Positions 36,229 through 45,375 of a DNA stretch of 64,000 nucleotides are shown here, piece by piece. The DNA comes from Crenothrix sp043729335. GTDB taxonomy: Bacteria > Pseudomonadota > Gammaproteobacteria > Methylococcales > Methylomonadaceae. The notes below the pieces were generated by a model. The model ran no database searches. It had not been told where the DNA came from and saw only the letters and a list, made by a program, of their open reading frames with translations. Position 1 is the stretch's first letter. Each line of letters starts with the position of its first letter. The position numbers were made by a program, and so were the translations under genes. The stretch spans positions 84,416 through 148,415 of the forward strand of contig NZ_JAYTLQ010000019.1 of NCBI RefSeq assembly GCF_043729335.1, given 5' to 3'.

Positions 36229-38130
36229 ATGTTTGAACCACGCCCCGACGAACCCTTATACGCTTTTTTAAGAGACCAGATTAACGAAGAGCAAAACCGC
36301 TACGGCCAAAAAATAGAACTAACCGAACCCGACAGCGATTTGCGTTGCAAAAGCTTGAACATCAACGGCGATACGGCGATTGGTGAAAACCCCAACCGCT
36401 ACAAACAGCACGGCTTTTATTTTAATTCCGACAACTGTATCGGTTGCCATGCCTGTGAATCGGCGTGTAGCGAAAAGAACGACGTGCCCGCGCACATTGC
36501 GTTTAGGTCGGTGGGCTTTGTTGAAGCAGGTACGTACCCGGATTATCAACGTACCAATATATCAATGGCCTGTAACCATTGCGATGATCCGGTTTGCTTA
36601 ACGGGCTGTCCCACCCGCGCCTATACCAAATTTGCCGAATACGGTGCGGTGTTGCAAGACCCTGATATTTGCTTCGGTTGTGGCTATTGTACGTGGGTGT
36701 GTCCGTATAATGCGCCGCAACTTGATCCGGTAAAAGGTGAGGTCTCCAAATGTAATATGTGCGTAGACCGCTTGGAAGTCAACCTGAAACCTGCCTGTGT
36801 TGCGGCGTGTTTGGGCAATGCCCTGGATTTTGGTGTCATCGAAAATATTCCTGAAAACCGCATCCAGGCAAAAACTGAAATTCCAGGTTTTCCCAGCACA
36901 GATATTACTCACCCCAACATCCGTTTTCAGAACACGCATAACACGCACCGGGAAGTGACCCGCACCGACGACATGCCGCTGAAATACCACCGCGATGACG
37001 AGCTAGGCAAATTTAAGCCAGTGGTCGATGAAAAACAGGGCAGGGAACAGCACTGGAATTTCCGCAAACTACTGACCAGCCACGAAAGCGCCCACGTGCT
37101 ATTTACTTTGTGCACACAAGCGACCATCGGTGCATTTTCCATGCTAATGCTGGGTAACTGGTTGGGGATTGATGCCATTGTTGCACTAAAAAATTCCAAC
37201 GCATTTGTTCCGTTAATTTTGTTGATATTTGCCGTCAGCACGTTCGGCTTGTTTAAACTGAACATGCACTTGGGCAAGCCGCACCGGTTCTATCGGGGCT
37301 TTAATAACCTAAAATTATCACCGGTCAGCCGTGAGATTGCAGGGGTTTCGATGTTTTATACGGGGCTTTTAGGCTACGTGGTGTTTGGCTTATGGAATGT
37401 GCCCTTGTTAAATGCCATTGCTAATGTCTTTGCTTTTGTTGGCGTGTTGAGCGGGGCTATTGGCTTGTATTACATGTACAAGCTGTACCGTATTCCGGCC
37501 AGGCCATTCTGGAATCATTGGCAAACCGGTAGCGCATTTGTGGGTACTATGCTCAGTTTTGGCGCGTTGTTGATTGCGGTTGTCAGTGTTGCTCTTCTGC
37601 CATTGGTTGGTAGTCAGGGATTGTTACAGGGTTTGGCGGCAATCATTGCTATTGGTCTAGCTGTTGAAGGCTACGGGCATATTGCCCACGCCCGTGATAT
37701 GGAGGGTGCTAGCCACGAAGGTGCAGCATCTTATTATCAGCAAGTCACTACGTATGGGAAATCTTATAAGCTGCGAAATGCCTTGTTAGCTTTTAATGTG
37801 GCTTTGGTAGCGGCTATTGCTGTAATGGGTTTGTCAGGGCTTATTGGTTATTTGGCTGGATTAGTCTTGGTAATATCTATGCTGGTGATGGCGGCATTTG
37901 GTCGATCATTATTCTTTGTATTGGTAATCCCCACCACTATGCCAGGTGCGTTCTTCTGGAAAAATCAAGGTTTTGTCGACCATGCCAGAGCCACTGGGTT
38001 AGCCGATGCCCCGCAACACGGCGTAGCTTATGAAAGGCATCATGCGTTTAAGATGGATGAGCTGATTAAAACCATTAAGGAAACTTCTGTTAAAGAAATA
38101 CTCGAGCATGTGAAGGGAATATTCTCGTAA
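36229..38130 (+). CDS. Fusion of four-cluster ferredoxin (DmsB-like) and DmsC-like membrane anchor
   Basis: 633 residues. The N-terminal part has four 4Fe-4S cysteine sets at C70/73/76/80, C115/118/123/127, C148/151/154/158 and C175/178/190/194, the NarH/DmsB pattern. From about residue 285 it becomes a DmsC-type quinol-oxidising membrane protein with about eight helices (FTLCTQATIGAFSMLMLG, later NMHLGKPHRFYRGFNN). These two functions are separate proteins in dimethyl-sulfoxide reductase. Its position after the nitrate reductase suggests it passes electrons from quinol to that cytoplasmic enzyme. The ccdAB insertion lies between them. Fusion and context are visible; the electron route is inferred. 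Confidence 0.85.
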   Translation: MFEPRPDEPLYAFLRDQINEEQNRYGQKIELTEPDSDLRCKSLNINGDTAIGENPNRYKQHGFYFNSDNCIGCHACESACSEKNDVPAHIAFRSVGFVEAGTYPDYQRTNISMACNHCDDPVCLTGCPTRAYTKFAEYGAVLQDPDICFGCGYCTWVCPYNAPQLDPVKGEVSKCNMCVDRLEVNLKPACVAACLGNALDFGVIENIPENRIQAKTEIPGFPSTDITHPNIRFQNTHNTHREVTRTDDMPLKYHRDDELGKFKPVVDEKQGREQHWNFRKLLTSHESAHVLFTLCTQATIGAFSMLMLGNWLGIDAIVALKNSNAFVPLILLIFAVSTFGLFKLNMHLGKPHRFYRGFNNLKLSPVSREIAGVSMFYTGLLGYVVFGLWNVPLLNAIANVFAFVGVLSGAIGLYYMYKLYRIPARPFWNHWQTGSAFVGTMLSFGALLIAVVSVALLPLVGSQGLLQGLAAIIAIGLAVEGYGHIAHARDMEGASHEGAASYYQQVTTYGKSYKLRNALLAFNVALVAAIAVMGLSGLIGYLAGLVLVISMLVMAAFGRSLFFVLVIPTTMPGAFFWKNQGFVDHARATGLADAPQHGVAYERHHAFKMDELIKTIKETSVKEILEHVKGIFS

Positions 38131-38158
38131 CAAAAAAACTATTGTCGGTTTTTTTGTT
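38129..38158 (+). terminator. Hairpin terminator after the DmsBC-like gene
   Basis: AACAAAAAAAC at 38129-38139 pairs with GTTTTTTTGTT at 38148-38158, an AT-rich 11-bp stem overlapping the stop codon. The T-run sits in the 3' arm. It probably ends the nitrate transcript. Confidence 0.6.
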
Positions 38159-38235
38159 AAAATAACGGGTAAAACAATACGCAAATAGTTTGAAGGTATA
38201 CACTTTAGCTATTGCCTTCACTTTACTTTTGCCCG

Positions 38236-38787
38236 ATGATAAATCATATCCTTACCTGCCATCCAGCTGTGGATTGCCCACCTGAAGGGCAGGTATCCGC
38301 TACAATAAAAGTTTTACCTGCCCACAGCCTAGTTTTAAGCTATTGTTTACAAAGTAATTTACATCATTTAAGCATCCCTGAAAAACAGCGTCCTGCGAGT
38401 GTTGATGGCTTATGGAAGCATACCTGCTTTGAAGTTTTTATTGCCATAGAAGGTGATTCACGCTATCAAGAATTTAATTTTTCCCCATCTGGGCAATGGG
38501 CAAGTTATTTGTTCAACGATTATCGGGAACGGCGTGATTGGCATTCAGATCATGTTTATGCGCTTAATGTGGAGCAAACTGAGACCGATTTACAGCTAAA
38601 TGTCATTATTCCTTTTAGCGAATTACCCCTGATAGATAATAGTAAAACGCTTCAGATAGGTTTAACGGCTGTTCTTGAAGCCAAAGATGGCAGCCGATCC
38701 TATTGGGCATTGCATCACCCTGCTGATGAACCGGACTTTCATCATCGAGCAGGCTTTGTTTATACAATTGAACCACACTTTTTTTAG
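38236..38787 (+). CDS. DOMON-like domain protein
   Basis: 183 residues from ATG 38236; a TTG eight codons upstream lacks support. Sequence blocks SVDGLWKHTCFEVFI, YQEFNFSPSGQWASYLFNDYR and SYWALHHPADEPDFHHRAGF fit a DOMON-like beta-sandwich family, in which sugars or haem may bind. There is no signal peptide. It ends five bases before the DUF1343 gene and is often found next to it, so they are probably one operon. Function unknown. Confidence 0.8.
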   Translation: MINHILTCHPAVDCPPEGQVSATIKVLPAHSLVLSYCLQSNLHHLSIPEKQRPASVDGLWKHTCFEVFIAIEGDSRYQEFNFSPSGQWASYLFNDYRERRDWHSDHVYALNVEQTETDLQLNVIIPFSELPLIDNSKTLQIGLTAVLEAKDGSRSYWALHHPADEPDFHHRAGFVYTIEPHFF

Positions 38788-38792
38788 ATACT

Positions 38793-39995
38793 ATGAAATT
38801 TGGCATAGACCGATTACTTGAAGATTCTACGTTGCGTTTGCCGTTGGTAGGTAAGCGCGTTGCTTTATTGGCACATCCTGCGTCAGTCACCCAGGATTTA
38901 ACCCATTCGCTCGATGCACTGGCAAGCTTGTCAGACATTACCTTGAGTGCGGCGTTCGGCCCACAGCATGGGCTACGCGGTGACAAGCAAGATAATATGA
39001 TGGAATCAGCGGATTTTATCGATCCTGTGCTGGGGATTCCAGTATTCAGCTTATACGGTGAAGTACGCTACCCCACCGATGCTATGATGGATACGTTTGA
39101 TGTCCTGTTGGTTGATTTACAGGATTTGGGCTGTCGTATCTACACCTTTATCACCACCTTGCGCTATGTGTTGGAAGCCGCTGCCAAGCATAACAAACAG
39201 GTGTGGATACTAGATAGGCCTAATCCGGCGGGTCGTCCCGTAGAAGGCTTTACCTTGCGTGCAGGTTGGGAAAGTTTTGTCGGCGCAGCTGCTATGCCTA
39301 TGCGCCACGGCTTAACGATGGCAGAGTTGGCAAAGTGGTTTATTAACACCTTGGCGCTGGATGTCGATTGCCAGATTATTGCGATGGAAGGCTGGCAACC
39401 CAATACAGCGCCCGGTTACGGTTGGCCATTGGGTGAGCGGGTGTGGATTAATCCCAGCCCTAATGCGCCTAATTTAGGGATGGCACGTTGTTATGCCGGA
39501 ACAGTCATGCTGGAAGGGGCAACGCTTTCTGAAGGGCGTGGTACAACGCGGCCGTTGGAGCTGTTTGGTGCGCCGGATATTGATGCAGGGCGCATCATTA
39601 AAACCATGCGCGACATGGCGCCGCAGTGGTTGCAGGGCTGTCGATTACGTGAATGCTGGTTTGAACCCACTTTTCATAAACATGCGCACCAGCTTTGTGC
39701 GGGGGTACAAATTCATGTTGAGGACAGTGCTTACGATCATGACGCCTTCCGTCCGTGGCGCTTACAGACCTTGGCTTTTAAAGCGATACGTACCCTACAG
39801 CCGGATTATCCGTTGTGGCGTGATTTTCCGTATGAATACGAACTGGATCGTTTGGCGATTGATGTGATTAATGGCTCGCCATTATTGCGTGAGTGGGTAG
39901 ATGATGCACAGGCCACCCCTGAAGATTTGGAAGCTCTTGTTCAAATTGATGAGAAAGCCTGGGAAGAACAGAGGCGGGCATTTTTGTTGTACTAG
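38793..39995 (+). CDS. DUF1343 / NamZ-like exo-beta-N-acetylmuramidase
   Basis: 400 residues. Family markers are AAFGPQHGLRGDKQDNM at about 65-80, the LVDLQDLGCRIYTFITTLRYVL block (core DLQDLGCRIYTF) at about 106-122, ILDRPNPAGRP at about 137-147 and EGRGTTRPLELFGAPDI. Characterised members release N-acetylmuramate in peptidoglycan recycling. This copy lacks a recognisable signal peptide, so it would act in the cytoplasm or be exported by another route. Operon partner of the DOMON-like gene. Confidence 0.87.
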   Translation: MKFGIDRLLEDSTLRLPLVGKRVALLAHPASVTQDLTHSLDALASLSDITLSAAFGPQHGLRGDKQDNMMESADFIDPVLGIPVFSLYGEVRYPTDAMMDTFDVLLVDLQDLGCRIYTFITTLRYVLEAAAKHNKQVWILDRPNPAGRPVEGFTLRAGWESFVGAAAMPMRHGLTMAELAKWFINTLALDVDCQIIAMEGWQPNTAPGYGWPLGERVWINPSPNAPNLGMARCYAGTVMLEGATLSEGRGTTRPLELFGAPDIDAGRIIKTMRDMAPQWLQGCRLRECWFEPTFHKHAHQLCAGVQIHVEDSAYDHDAFRPWRLQTLAFKAIRTLQPDYPLWRDFPYEYELDRLAIDVINGSPLLREWVDDAQATPEDLEALVQIDEKAWEEQRRAFLLY

Positions 39996-40150
39996 CCTGA
40001 GGAGTAATCTTGGTTTGCCGGGAATATCTATCAACGGGATGTTATCGGCCTTTTGAGGTTGAACAACGCGAAATGTTTTTGATGGCTTACAAGACTAGAC
40101 AATGATATGCGTTATAATGCCCTTGTTTTTGTTGCTGTAGGATGCAGTAA

Positions 40151-40771
40151 ATGGCTCAATTTTTTCAAATACATCCGGAAAATCCACAGTTGCGTTTGAT
40201 ACATCGCGCTGTGGAGATACTCCGTAATGGCGGCGTTATTATTTATCCCACCGATTCATCTTATGCGCTGGCTTGTCAGGTAGGCGATAAAAATGCTTTG
40301 GACAAAATACGACGAATCAGGCAGCTGAACGATAAGCATGACTTTACCTTGCTATGCAAAGACTTGGCTCAAATATCCATGTTTGTCAAACTAGGCAACG
40401 ATGCGCATCGCTTGATTAAAGCCTTAACACCTGGGCCATTCACCTTTATTTTGGATGCAACCCGAGAAGTGCCGCGCAGATTGCAGCACCCCAATAAAAA
40501 AACCATTGGTGTGCGTATTTCCAGTCATCCGATTGCCCAAATGTTAGTTGCGGAGCTGGATGATCCTATCTTCACCTCTACTTTGGTTATGCCTGGCGAT
40601 ACCGATGCGATGAGCGATCCTTACGATATTAGGGAAAGACTGGAACATGAAGTGGATTTGATCATTGATGCAGGTATTATTCCTTTTGAATCTAGCACGA
40701 TGATTGAATTTACTAAAACAGGCCCGGAAATTATTAGACAGGGCATCGGTTTAGTGCCGATGTTGGACTAA
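40151..40771 (+). CDS. YciO-type Sua5/YrdC family protein (threonylcarbamoyl-AMP synthase-like)
   Basis: 206 residues. Sua5/YrdC core motifs are GGVIIYPTDSSYALACQ at about 27-44, IRQLNDKHDFTLLCKDL at about 57-72 and LTPGPFTFILDATREVPRRL at about 89-108. The length and lack of a Sua5 C-terminal domain match YciO. True TsaC makes threonylcarbamoyl-AMP for t6A tRNA modification; YciO members have weaker or uncertain activity. It starts a conserved cluster with the M50 protease, scpAB and rluB. GTAGGATG provides the ribosome site. Confidence 0.85.
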   Translation: MAQFFQIHPENPQLRLIHRAVEILRNGGVIIYPTDSSYALACQVGDKNALDKIRRIRQLNDKHDFTLLCKDLAQISMFVKLGNDAHRLIKALTPGPFTFILDATREVPRRLQHPNKKTIGVRISSHPIAQMLVAELDDPIFTSTLVMPGDTDAMSDPYDIRERLEHEVDLIIDAGIIPFESSTMIEFTKTGPEIIRQGIGLVPMLD

Positions 40772-40786
40772 TTAGGATAATATATA

Positions 40787-41437
40787 ATGGATGAATTATC
40801 GTTATTGCAGCGCATAGTTGTTTGGATTTTGCCGGTTATTTTTGCCATTACCGTGCATGAGGTTGCACACGGTTGGGTGGCTAAACGTTACGGTGATAAT
40901 ACAGCATCACTGCTGGGACGGTTGACGCTTAATCCCATCAAACATATGGATCTTGTCGGTACGCTTATTTTGCCCGGCATATTATTGTTGACGGGCACTG
41001 GTTTTATTTTTGGCTGGGCTAAGCCGGTACCGGTAGACGCTCGTAACTTTAAAAACCCGCGGCATGACATGGCTATAGTGGCTTTAGCTGGACCGGTTGC
41101 AAATTTGTTGATGGCATTGGGCTGGGCGTTATTGGCGCGAGTGGGCGTTACTGTAGGGATAGAAAGTATCTCTATGCCGCTTATTTATATGGGGATTGCT
41201 GGAATATCCATTAATTTGGCTTTAGCATTGTTGAATTTGTTACCTATTCCGCCGTTAGATGGCAGCCGTATTTTGACCGGTATTTTGCCCAATAGATTGG
41301 CCTGGCAGTATAACCAGTTAGAACGTTATGGCTTTATTATTCTGCTCGTATTACTGTATACCAAAGTGCTGAATGTGATTTTAGAATACCCGATGTACGT
41401 TGCTCAAAACCTGTTTATGTCAATTGCCGGGCTATAA
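40787..41437 (+). CDS. Site-2 protease family (M50) membrane metalloprotease
   Basis: 216 residues, multi-helix. The zinc motif HEVAH is at residues 24-28 in the first helix. The second metal motif is LNLLPIPPLDGSRIL near residues 155-170, with the expected Asp. No PDZ domain, so it is the short S2P type (YwhC-like). It stands 15 bp after the yciO-type gene and 14 bp before scpA, the conserved order in gammaproteobacteria. Substrate unknown. Confidence 0.9.
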   Translation: MDELSLLQRIVVWILPVIFAITVHEVAHGWVAKRYGDNTASLLGRLTLNPIKHMDLVGTLILPGILLLTGTGFIFGWAKPVPVDARNFKNPRHDMAIVALAGPVANLLMALGWALLARVGVTVGIESISMPLIYMGIAGISINLALALLNLLPIPPLDGSRILTGILPNRLAWQYNQLERYGFIILLVLLYTKVLNVILEYPMYVAQNLFMSIAGL

Positions 41438-41451
41438 TTTTTTATTAAATT

Positions 41452-42276
41452 GTGACTGATTCTATCGCTGAAAGAGAGCTTATCGAGCAAATACCCGCAT
41501 TATCGCCCGTGTACGCGATGGTGAATGGTGAACCGTTTGCGCAACTTCCGGATGATCTTTACATTCCTACCCATGCGTTGGAAGTCTTTTTAGAATTGTT
41601 TGAAGGCCCACTGGATTTGTTGCTGTACTTAATAAAGCGACAAAATCTGGATATTGTTAGTATTCCCATCGCGCAAATTACCAAACAATACATCCATTAT
41701 ATTCAAATCATGGAGCATTTGAATTTGGAAATGGCCGCAGAATATCTGGTTATGGCGGCGTTATTGGCAGAAATAAAATCCAAAATGTTATTGCCAAGAC
41801 AAATTGATGCTGAAGGTGAGGAAGAGGATCCGCGTGCCACCTTAATTCGTCGATTGCAGGAATATGAACTCATTAAACACGCGGCAGAAGACATGGATTT
41901 AATGCCACGTCTGGAGCGTGATGTGTTTTCCATTGATGTTGATACTTCCACGCTTACCGTAATCAGGCCATTACCGGATATTCAACTGAAAGAAATGCTG
42001 TTGGCGTTTCAGGATGTGCTAAAAAGAGGCGATCTTGTGAGTCACCATCATATCAGTCGAGAGCCGTTATCGGTGCGGGAGCGTATGAGCAGTATCTTGG
42101 ACAGCCTAAGAGGTGTGGATGATATGCTATTTTCGCAATTATTCCTGAAAAAAGAAGGCCGAAGCGGCGTTGTGGTGTCGTTTTTAGCTATCTTGGAATT
42201 GAGTAAAGAGCGCCTGATTGAAATTATTCAGCTGGAACCGTTTTCGGAACTGCGCGTTAAAACATTGTTAAGCTAA
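41452..42276 (+). CDS. scpA: ScpA, segregation and condensation protein A
   Basis: 274 residues with GTG 41452 as start. The kleisin N-terminus FEGPLDLLLYLIKRQNLDI and DIVSIPIAQITKQYIHY lies at about 40-75. The EYLVMAALLAEIKSKMLLP segment follows at about 94-112. The C-terminal winged-helix region is VVSFLAILELSKERLIEI. ScpA bridges the SMC heads and binds ScpB in chromosome condensation. Its usual neighbour scpB is separated here by hicBA. Confidence 0.92.
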   Translation: MTDSIAERELIEQIPALSPVYAMVNGEPFAQLPDDLYIPTHALEVFLELFEGPLDLLLYLIKRQNLDIVSIPIAQITKQYIHYIQIMEHLNLEMAAEYLVMAALLAEIKSKMLLPRQIDAEGEEEDPRATLIRRLQEYELIKHAAEDMDLMPRLERDVFSIDVDTSTLTVIRPLPDIQLKEMLLAFQDVLKRGDLVSHHHISREPLSVRERMSSILDSLRGVDDMLFSQLFLKKEGRSGVVVSFLAILELSKERLIEIIQLEPFSELRVKTLLS

Positions 42277-42290
42277 CTTTGAGAAAACTA

Positions 42291-42497
42291 ATGGAACTGT
42301 CCGCAATATTGATTCCTGCACCTGAAGGTGGGTACGTTGCTTTAAATCCTGAAACGGGTACTACAACGCAAGGTGAGAACATCGAAGAAGCCCTTGTAAA
42401 TTTGCAAGAAGCGACTGAACTTTACCTAGAAGAGTTTCCGCTAATTCTTTCTGGGCGTTCGTTACTGACCACCTTCCAAGTTGCCACACATGCCTAA
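42291..42497 (+). CDS. HicB-like antitoxin
   Basis: 68 residues from ATG 42291; TTG 42279 would add four. The HicB partial RNase H-like fold is indicated by LIPAPEGGYVALNPETGTTTQGENIEEALVNLQEATELYL (core segments EGGYVALNPE and EALVNLQEA). It lacks a DNA-binding C-terminus, so it is the short form. It lies 14 bp after scpA and overlaps the toxin by eight bases. It is inserted between scpA and scpB. Confidence 0.88.
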   Translation: MELSAILIPAPEGGYVALNPETGTTTQGENIEEALVNLQEATELYLEEFPLILSGRSLLTTFQVATHA

Positions 42498-42711
42498 GGT
42501 ACCTGTTATTTCAGGTGCAGAAGCTATTCGAGCTTTGCAATACCTTGGGTTTGTTGTAATCCGTCAACGAGGCAGCCATATTATTCTTCGTAGAGGTTCT
42601 CAAGGTTGTGTTGTCCCCAATCACCATGAGATTAAAGCAGGGACTTTGGCTGGCCTGCTCAAACAAGCCAGTGTTTCTATTGATGAGTTTATTAATGCAC
42701 TTAACGCATAA
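42490..42711 (+). CDS. HicA-like mRNA interferase toxin
   Basis: 73 residues from ATG 42490. The dsRBD-like HicA fold is shown by ISGAEAIRALQYLGFVVIRQRGSHIILRR, with the catalytic His in RGSHIIL, and VPNHHEIKAGTLAGLLKQA (cores). HicA toxins cleave mRNA in starved cells and are held by HicB. The gene order is antitoxin first, the reverse of classical hicAB, as in many HicBA pairs. No inactivating lesion is visible. Confidence 0.9.
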   Translation: MPKVPVISGAEAIRALQYLGFVVIRQRGSHIILRRGSQGCVVPNHHEIKAGTLAGLLKQASVSIDEFINALNA

Positions 42712-42792
42712 ACTAGAGAAGGAATGATAAGGGCGTATTATGGTTATTTGTATCACTTTATCGACAGTTAGTGCAGGCACTGGGAAGCTAGC

Positions 42793-43413
42793 GTGGACAT
42801 AAAACACGTTGTTGAAGCCATTTTGTTTGCCGCGCAAAAGCCAATGACACTTAAACAGATTCAACAGGTATTTCCTGAAATTGAACAGCCGGAACTGGAT
42901 GACATACAATTTGCAATTGAGGCGATAAGTATTGAATATCAACCGCGCCCGATTGAATTAAAACTCGTTGCCAGTGGTTATCGTTTTCAGGTTAAACCGG
43001 CATTATCGCATTGGGTGTCGCGGCTGTTTGAAGAAAAACCGCCGCGCTATTCGCGGGCACTGTTAGAAACATTGGCGATTATTGCCTATCGGCAACCGGT
43101 AACGCGCGGTGATATTGAAGATATTCGCGGCGTCAGTGTCAGTTCCAGTATTATCCAAACCCTGCTCGAACGCGAGTGGGTACGGGTGGTAGCGCACAAA
43201 GAAGTGCCAGGCAGACCAGGTTTATACGGCACTACCAAACAATTTCTTGATTATTTCAATATATCGTCATTAAATGAACTACCGACTATGCAGCAGATAG
43301 TCGATCTTGATGTATCAGTAGACCCACAACCCATGCAGGTAAAGAGTGAAGAGCAGGAAACCGAACAAAGCGACATCGAAACCAGAGAACTCGCGTCAGA
43401 AACCCTCGACTGA
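42793..43413 (+). CDS. scpB: ScpB, segregation and condensation protein B
   Basis: 206 residues with GTG 42793 as start. The two winged-helix domains are typical: VVEAILFAAQKPMTLKQI at the N-terminus and SRALLETLAIIAYRQPVTRGDIEDIRGV (core ALLETLAIIAYRQPVT) at about 88-105. A charged tail ends the protein. It forms the MukBEF-like SMC complex with ScpA. The 3' end overlaps rluB by 68 bases. The 81-bp gap before it, after hicA, may hold its own promoter. Confidence 0.92.
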   Translation: MDIKHVVEAILFAAQKPMTLKQIQQVFPEIEQPELDDIQFAIEAISIEYQPRPIELKLVASGYRFQVKPALSHWVSRLFEEKPPRYSRALLETLAIIAYRQPVTRGDIEDIRGVSVSSSIIQTLLEREWVRVVAHKEVPGRPGLYGTTKQFLDYFNISSLNELPTMQQIVDLDVSVDPQPMQVKSEEQETEQSDIETRELASETLD

Positions 43414-44287
43414 CGGCAAAGCCATTGCCGTAACTGAAAAAAAAAGCACTGATGCAACTCAGGATGTCGGTGAGCGCATCCAAAAAGTGCTAGCGCGCGG
43501 TGGGGTCGGATCGCGTAGGGAGATTGAAGTCTGGATCGGTGAGGGCAGGTTAAAGCTAAACGGCGTCGTGGTAAAATTGGGTGATCGCTTGAATACCGGT
43601 GATCATCTATTGCTAAATGATCGTTTGGTTAACTGGCAAAAATTTGCTATCCAGCCGACGCGCGTGTTGCTGTATCACAAGCCTGCCGGTGAAGTGGTAA
43701 CGCGGCGCGATCCACAAGGTCGGCCTATTGTGTTTACTCAGTTACCCAAGCTATCAACCGCGCGTTGGATTGCTGTTGGACGCTTGGATATCAATACCTC
43801 AGGCTTGTTGCTGGTGACTAATAATGGCGAATTGGCCAATCGATTAATGCACCCTTCGTCACAAATTGAGCGTGAATATGCGGTACGGGTATTAGGCGAT
43901 ATTCCGGATGCTACGCTTGAAAAACTCAAAAAAGGCGTGGAACTTGAAGACGGTATTGCCAAATTTGACGACATTAAGTTTTATGCCGGAGAAGGGGCTA
44001 ACAAATGGTATTACGTCACCGTCAGCGAAGGCCGCAACCGGTTGGTAAGACGTTTGTGGGAATCACAAGCTATCGTAGTCAGTCGTTTAATTCGGGTGCG
44101 TTATGGGCCGATTGTGCTGCCAGAGCGGCTGAAAAACCATTCCTTTTATGAAGTGACCGATAAAGAGCTGGATTTATTGTTTGAATTTGCAGGTCTTGAT
44201 AGAAAAGAAACCGAAAAGCTTGATAAAGCCCAGTTTACTAAACCGGTTAGGCCTACTAAGCCTAAACAGCATACCCATAAGCCTTAA
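43346..44287 (+). CDS. rluB: RluB-like 23S rRNA pseudouridine synthase
   Basis: 313 residues with GTG 43346 as start. A basic linker is followed by an S4 RNA-binding domain (ERIQKVLARGGVGSRREIE). The RsuA-type catalytic domain carries the Asp in GRLDINTSGLLLVTN and later VSEGRNRLVRRLWE. It modifies U2605-type sites of 23S rRNA in relatives. It overlaps scpB, the usual arrangement in this cluster. Its stop shares bases with the convergent GGDEF gene. Confidence 0.88.
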   Translation: MKSRKPNKATSKPENSRQKPSTDGKAIAVTEKKSTDATQDVGERIQKVLARGGVGSRREIEVWIGEGRLKLNGVVVKLGDRLNTGDHLLLNDRLVNWQKFAIQPTRVLLYHKPAGEVVTRRDPQGRPIVFTQLPKLSTARWIAVGRLDINTSGLLLVTNNGELANRLMHPSSQIEREYAVRVLGDIPDATLEKLKKGVELEDGIAKFDDIKFYAGEGANKWYYVTVSEGRNRLVRRLWESQAIVVSRLIRVRYGPIVLPERLKNHSFYEVTDKELDLLFEFAGLDRKETEKLDKAQFTKPVRPTKPKQHTHKP

Positions 44288-45144
44288 TAAGCTAATACGA
44301 CCTGATTTCTGCCTTTCCCTTTGGCTTTATACATGGCGTGATCGGCACGCTTGATAAAAGTATCAAAACTATCATCGCTATGCAAGGTACTGACTCCAAG
44401 GCTAGCGGTGACTTTAATGGGCTTCATATCGTAAACCAGAATATTACATTCAATGGCTGTGCGAATTCTTCTGGCCAACAGCTCAGCGTTTTCCAAATCC
44501 ATCTGGCTAACTAAAATGACAAATTCTTCACCCCCAAAACGGAATATGGTGTCACTTTTACGCAGAGTTTCTTTAATTAATCTAGCCACGGCAACTAACG
44601 TACTGTCCCCGCAATCGTGTCCGTATTGATCATTAATGTCTTTAAAATGGTCAATATCCAAAAAAATAATCGATAAATCTGTACCGTTTAACTTCGCTGA
44701 ATTCATTTCACGTTTAACGGTATCATTAAAAGACACGCGGTTAAGGGTTTGCGTTAACTGATCAGTCGCAGCCATTTTTAATGCCTGATGATACAGCGTG
44801 GTATTTTTCAATGGGTAGAGCAATAGGCACAACAGGTTTTCCAGTAGATCAAGCTCTTCATCAACAAATTTATGGTTACGCATTAACGTGAGCTCACCAA
44901 GTTCTTGGTCGCCAGCTTTAAGTGCATAACTACAAGAATATTTGCTCACCACACCCTGATTGATTTCCATATCAAAAAGTGTATTGCTGTAAGCATACGC
45001 ATTGTGCGGAATTAGGCTGTTAATCTTGCTGCTGAAAATAGTCAGTAATTTTTTGAATTCCAGTGTGGTTTGTAAGGCGTTGCTCAACTCAAAGCGTTGC
45101 GCATCAACCGTATAAGTTGATTGAAAATCGCTGTCGCTTACCAC
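44284..45144 (-). CDS. GGDEF diguanylate cyclase with N-terminal GAF-like region
   Basis: 286 residues with GTG 45144 as start. Residues 1-120 look like a small sensor domain of the GAF type. A GGDEF domain occupies about 125-285: DQLTQTLNRVSF, FLDIDHFKDINDQYGHDCGD, and the active-site RFGGEEFVIL (GGEEF). An RxxD inhibitory site is not evident. It should make cyclic di-GMP in the cytoplasm. No membrane segment. It converges with rluB with overlapping stops. Confidence 0.9.
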   Translation of the reverse strand: MVSDSDFQSTYTVDAQRFELSNALQTTLEFKKLLTIFSSKINSLIPHNAYAYSNTLFDMEINQGVVSKYSCSYALKAGDQELGELTLMRNHKFVDEELDLLENLLCLLLYPLKNTTLYHQALKMAATDQLTQTLNRVSFNDTVKREMNSAKLNGTDLSIIFLDIDHFKDINDQYGHDCGDSTLVAVARLIKETLRKSDTIFRFGGEEFVILVSQMDLENAELLARRIRTAIECNILVYDMKPIKVTASLGVSTLHSDDSFDTFIKRADHAMYKAKGKGRNQVVLAY

Positions 45145-45334
45145 TACAAGATTTTGCGATTTTATGTTAATGACGAAGCCCCTTTAATTATTGTGCCAAT
45201 TGCTACACATTAAATATAGCAAACTATACGCAATAGAAAAGGTAATATTACCTAATTATATTTATTGTAAAATATTTATCAGTATGTCAGGGCTTGGCTG
45301 TAAAGTGTGCGCTAATGTTGCGTTCATCGGAAAG

Positions 45335-45363
45335 AAGCCGGACAGAACAGCTCTGTCCGGCTT
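45335..45363 (-). terminator. Hairpin terminator after htpX
   Basis: An 11-bp perfect stem (AAGCCGGACAG at 45335-45345, CTGTCCGGCTT at 45353-45363) with a seven-base loop. It lies just past the htpX stop on the minus strand, followed by CTTTCC. A strong stem with a weak T-tract. Confidence 0.75.
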
Positions 45364-45375
45364 TATCGGGAGTAT

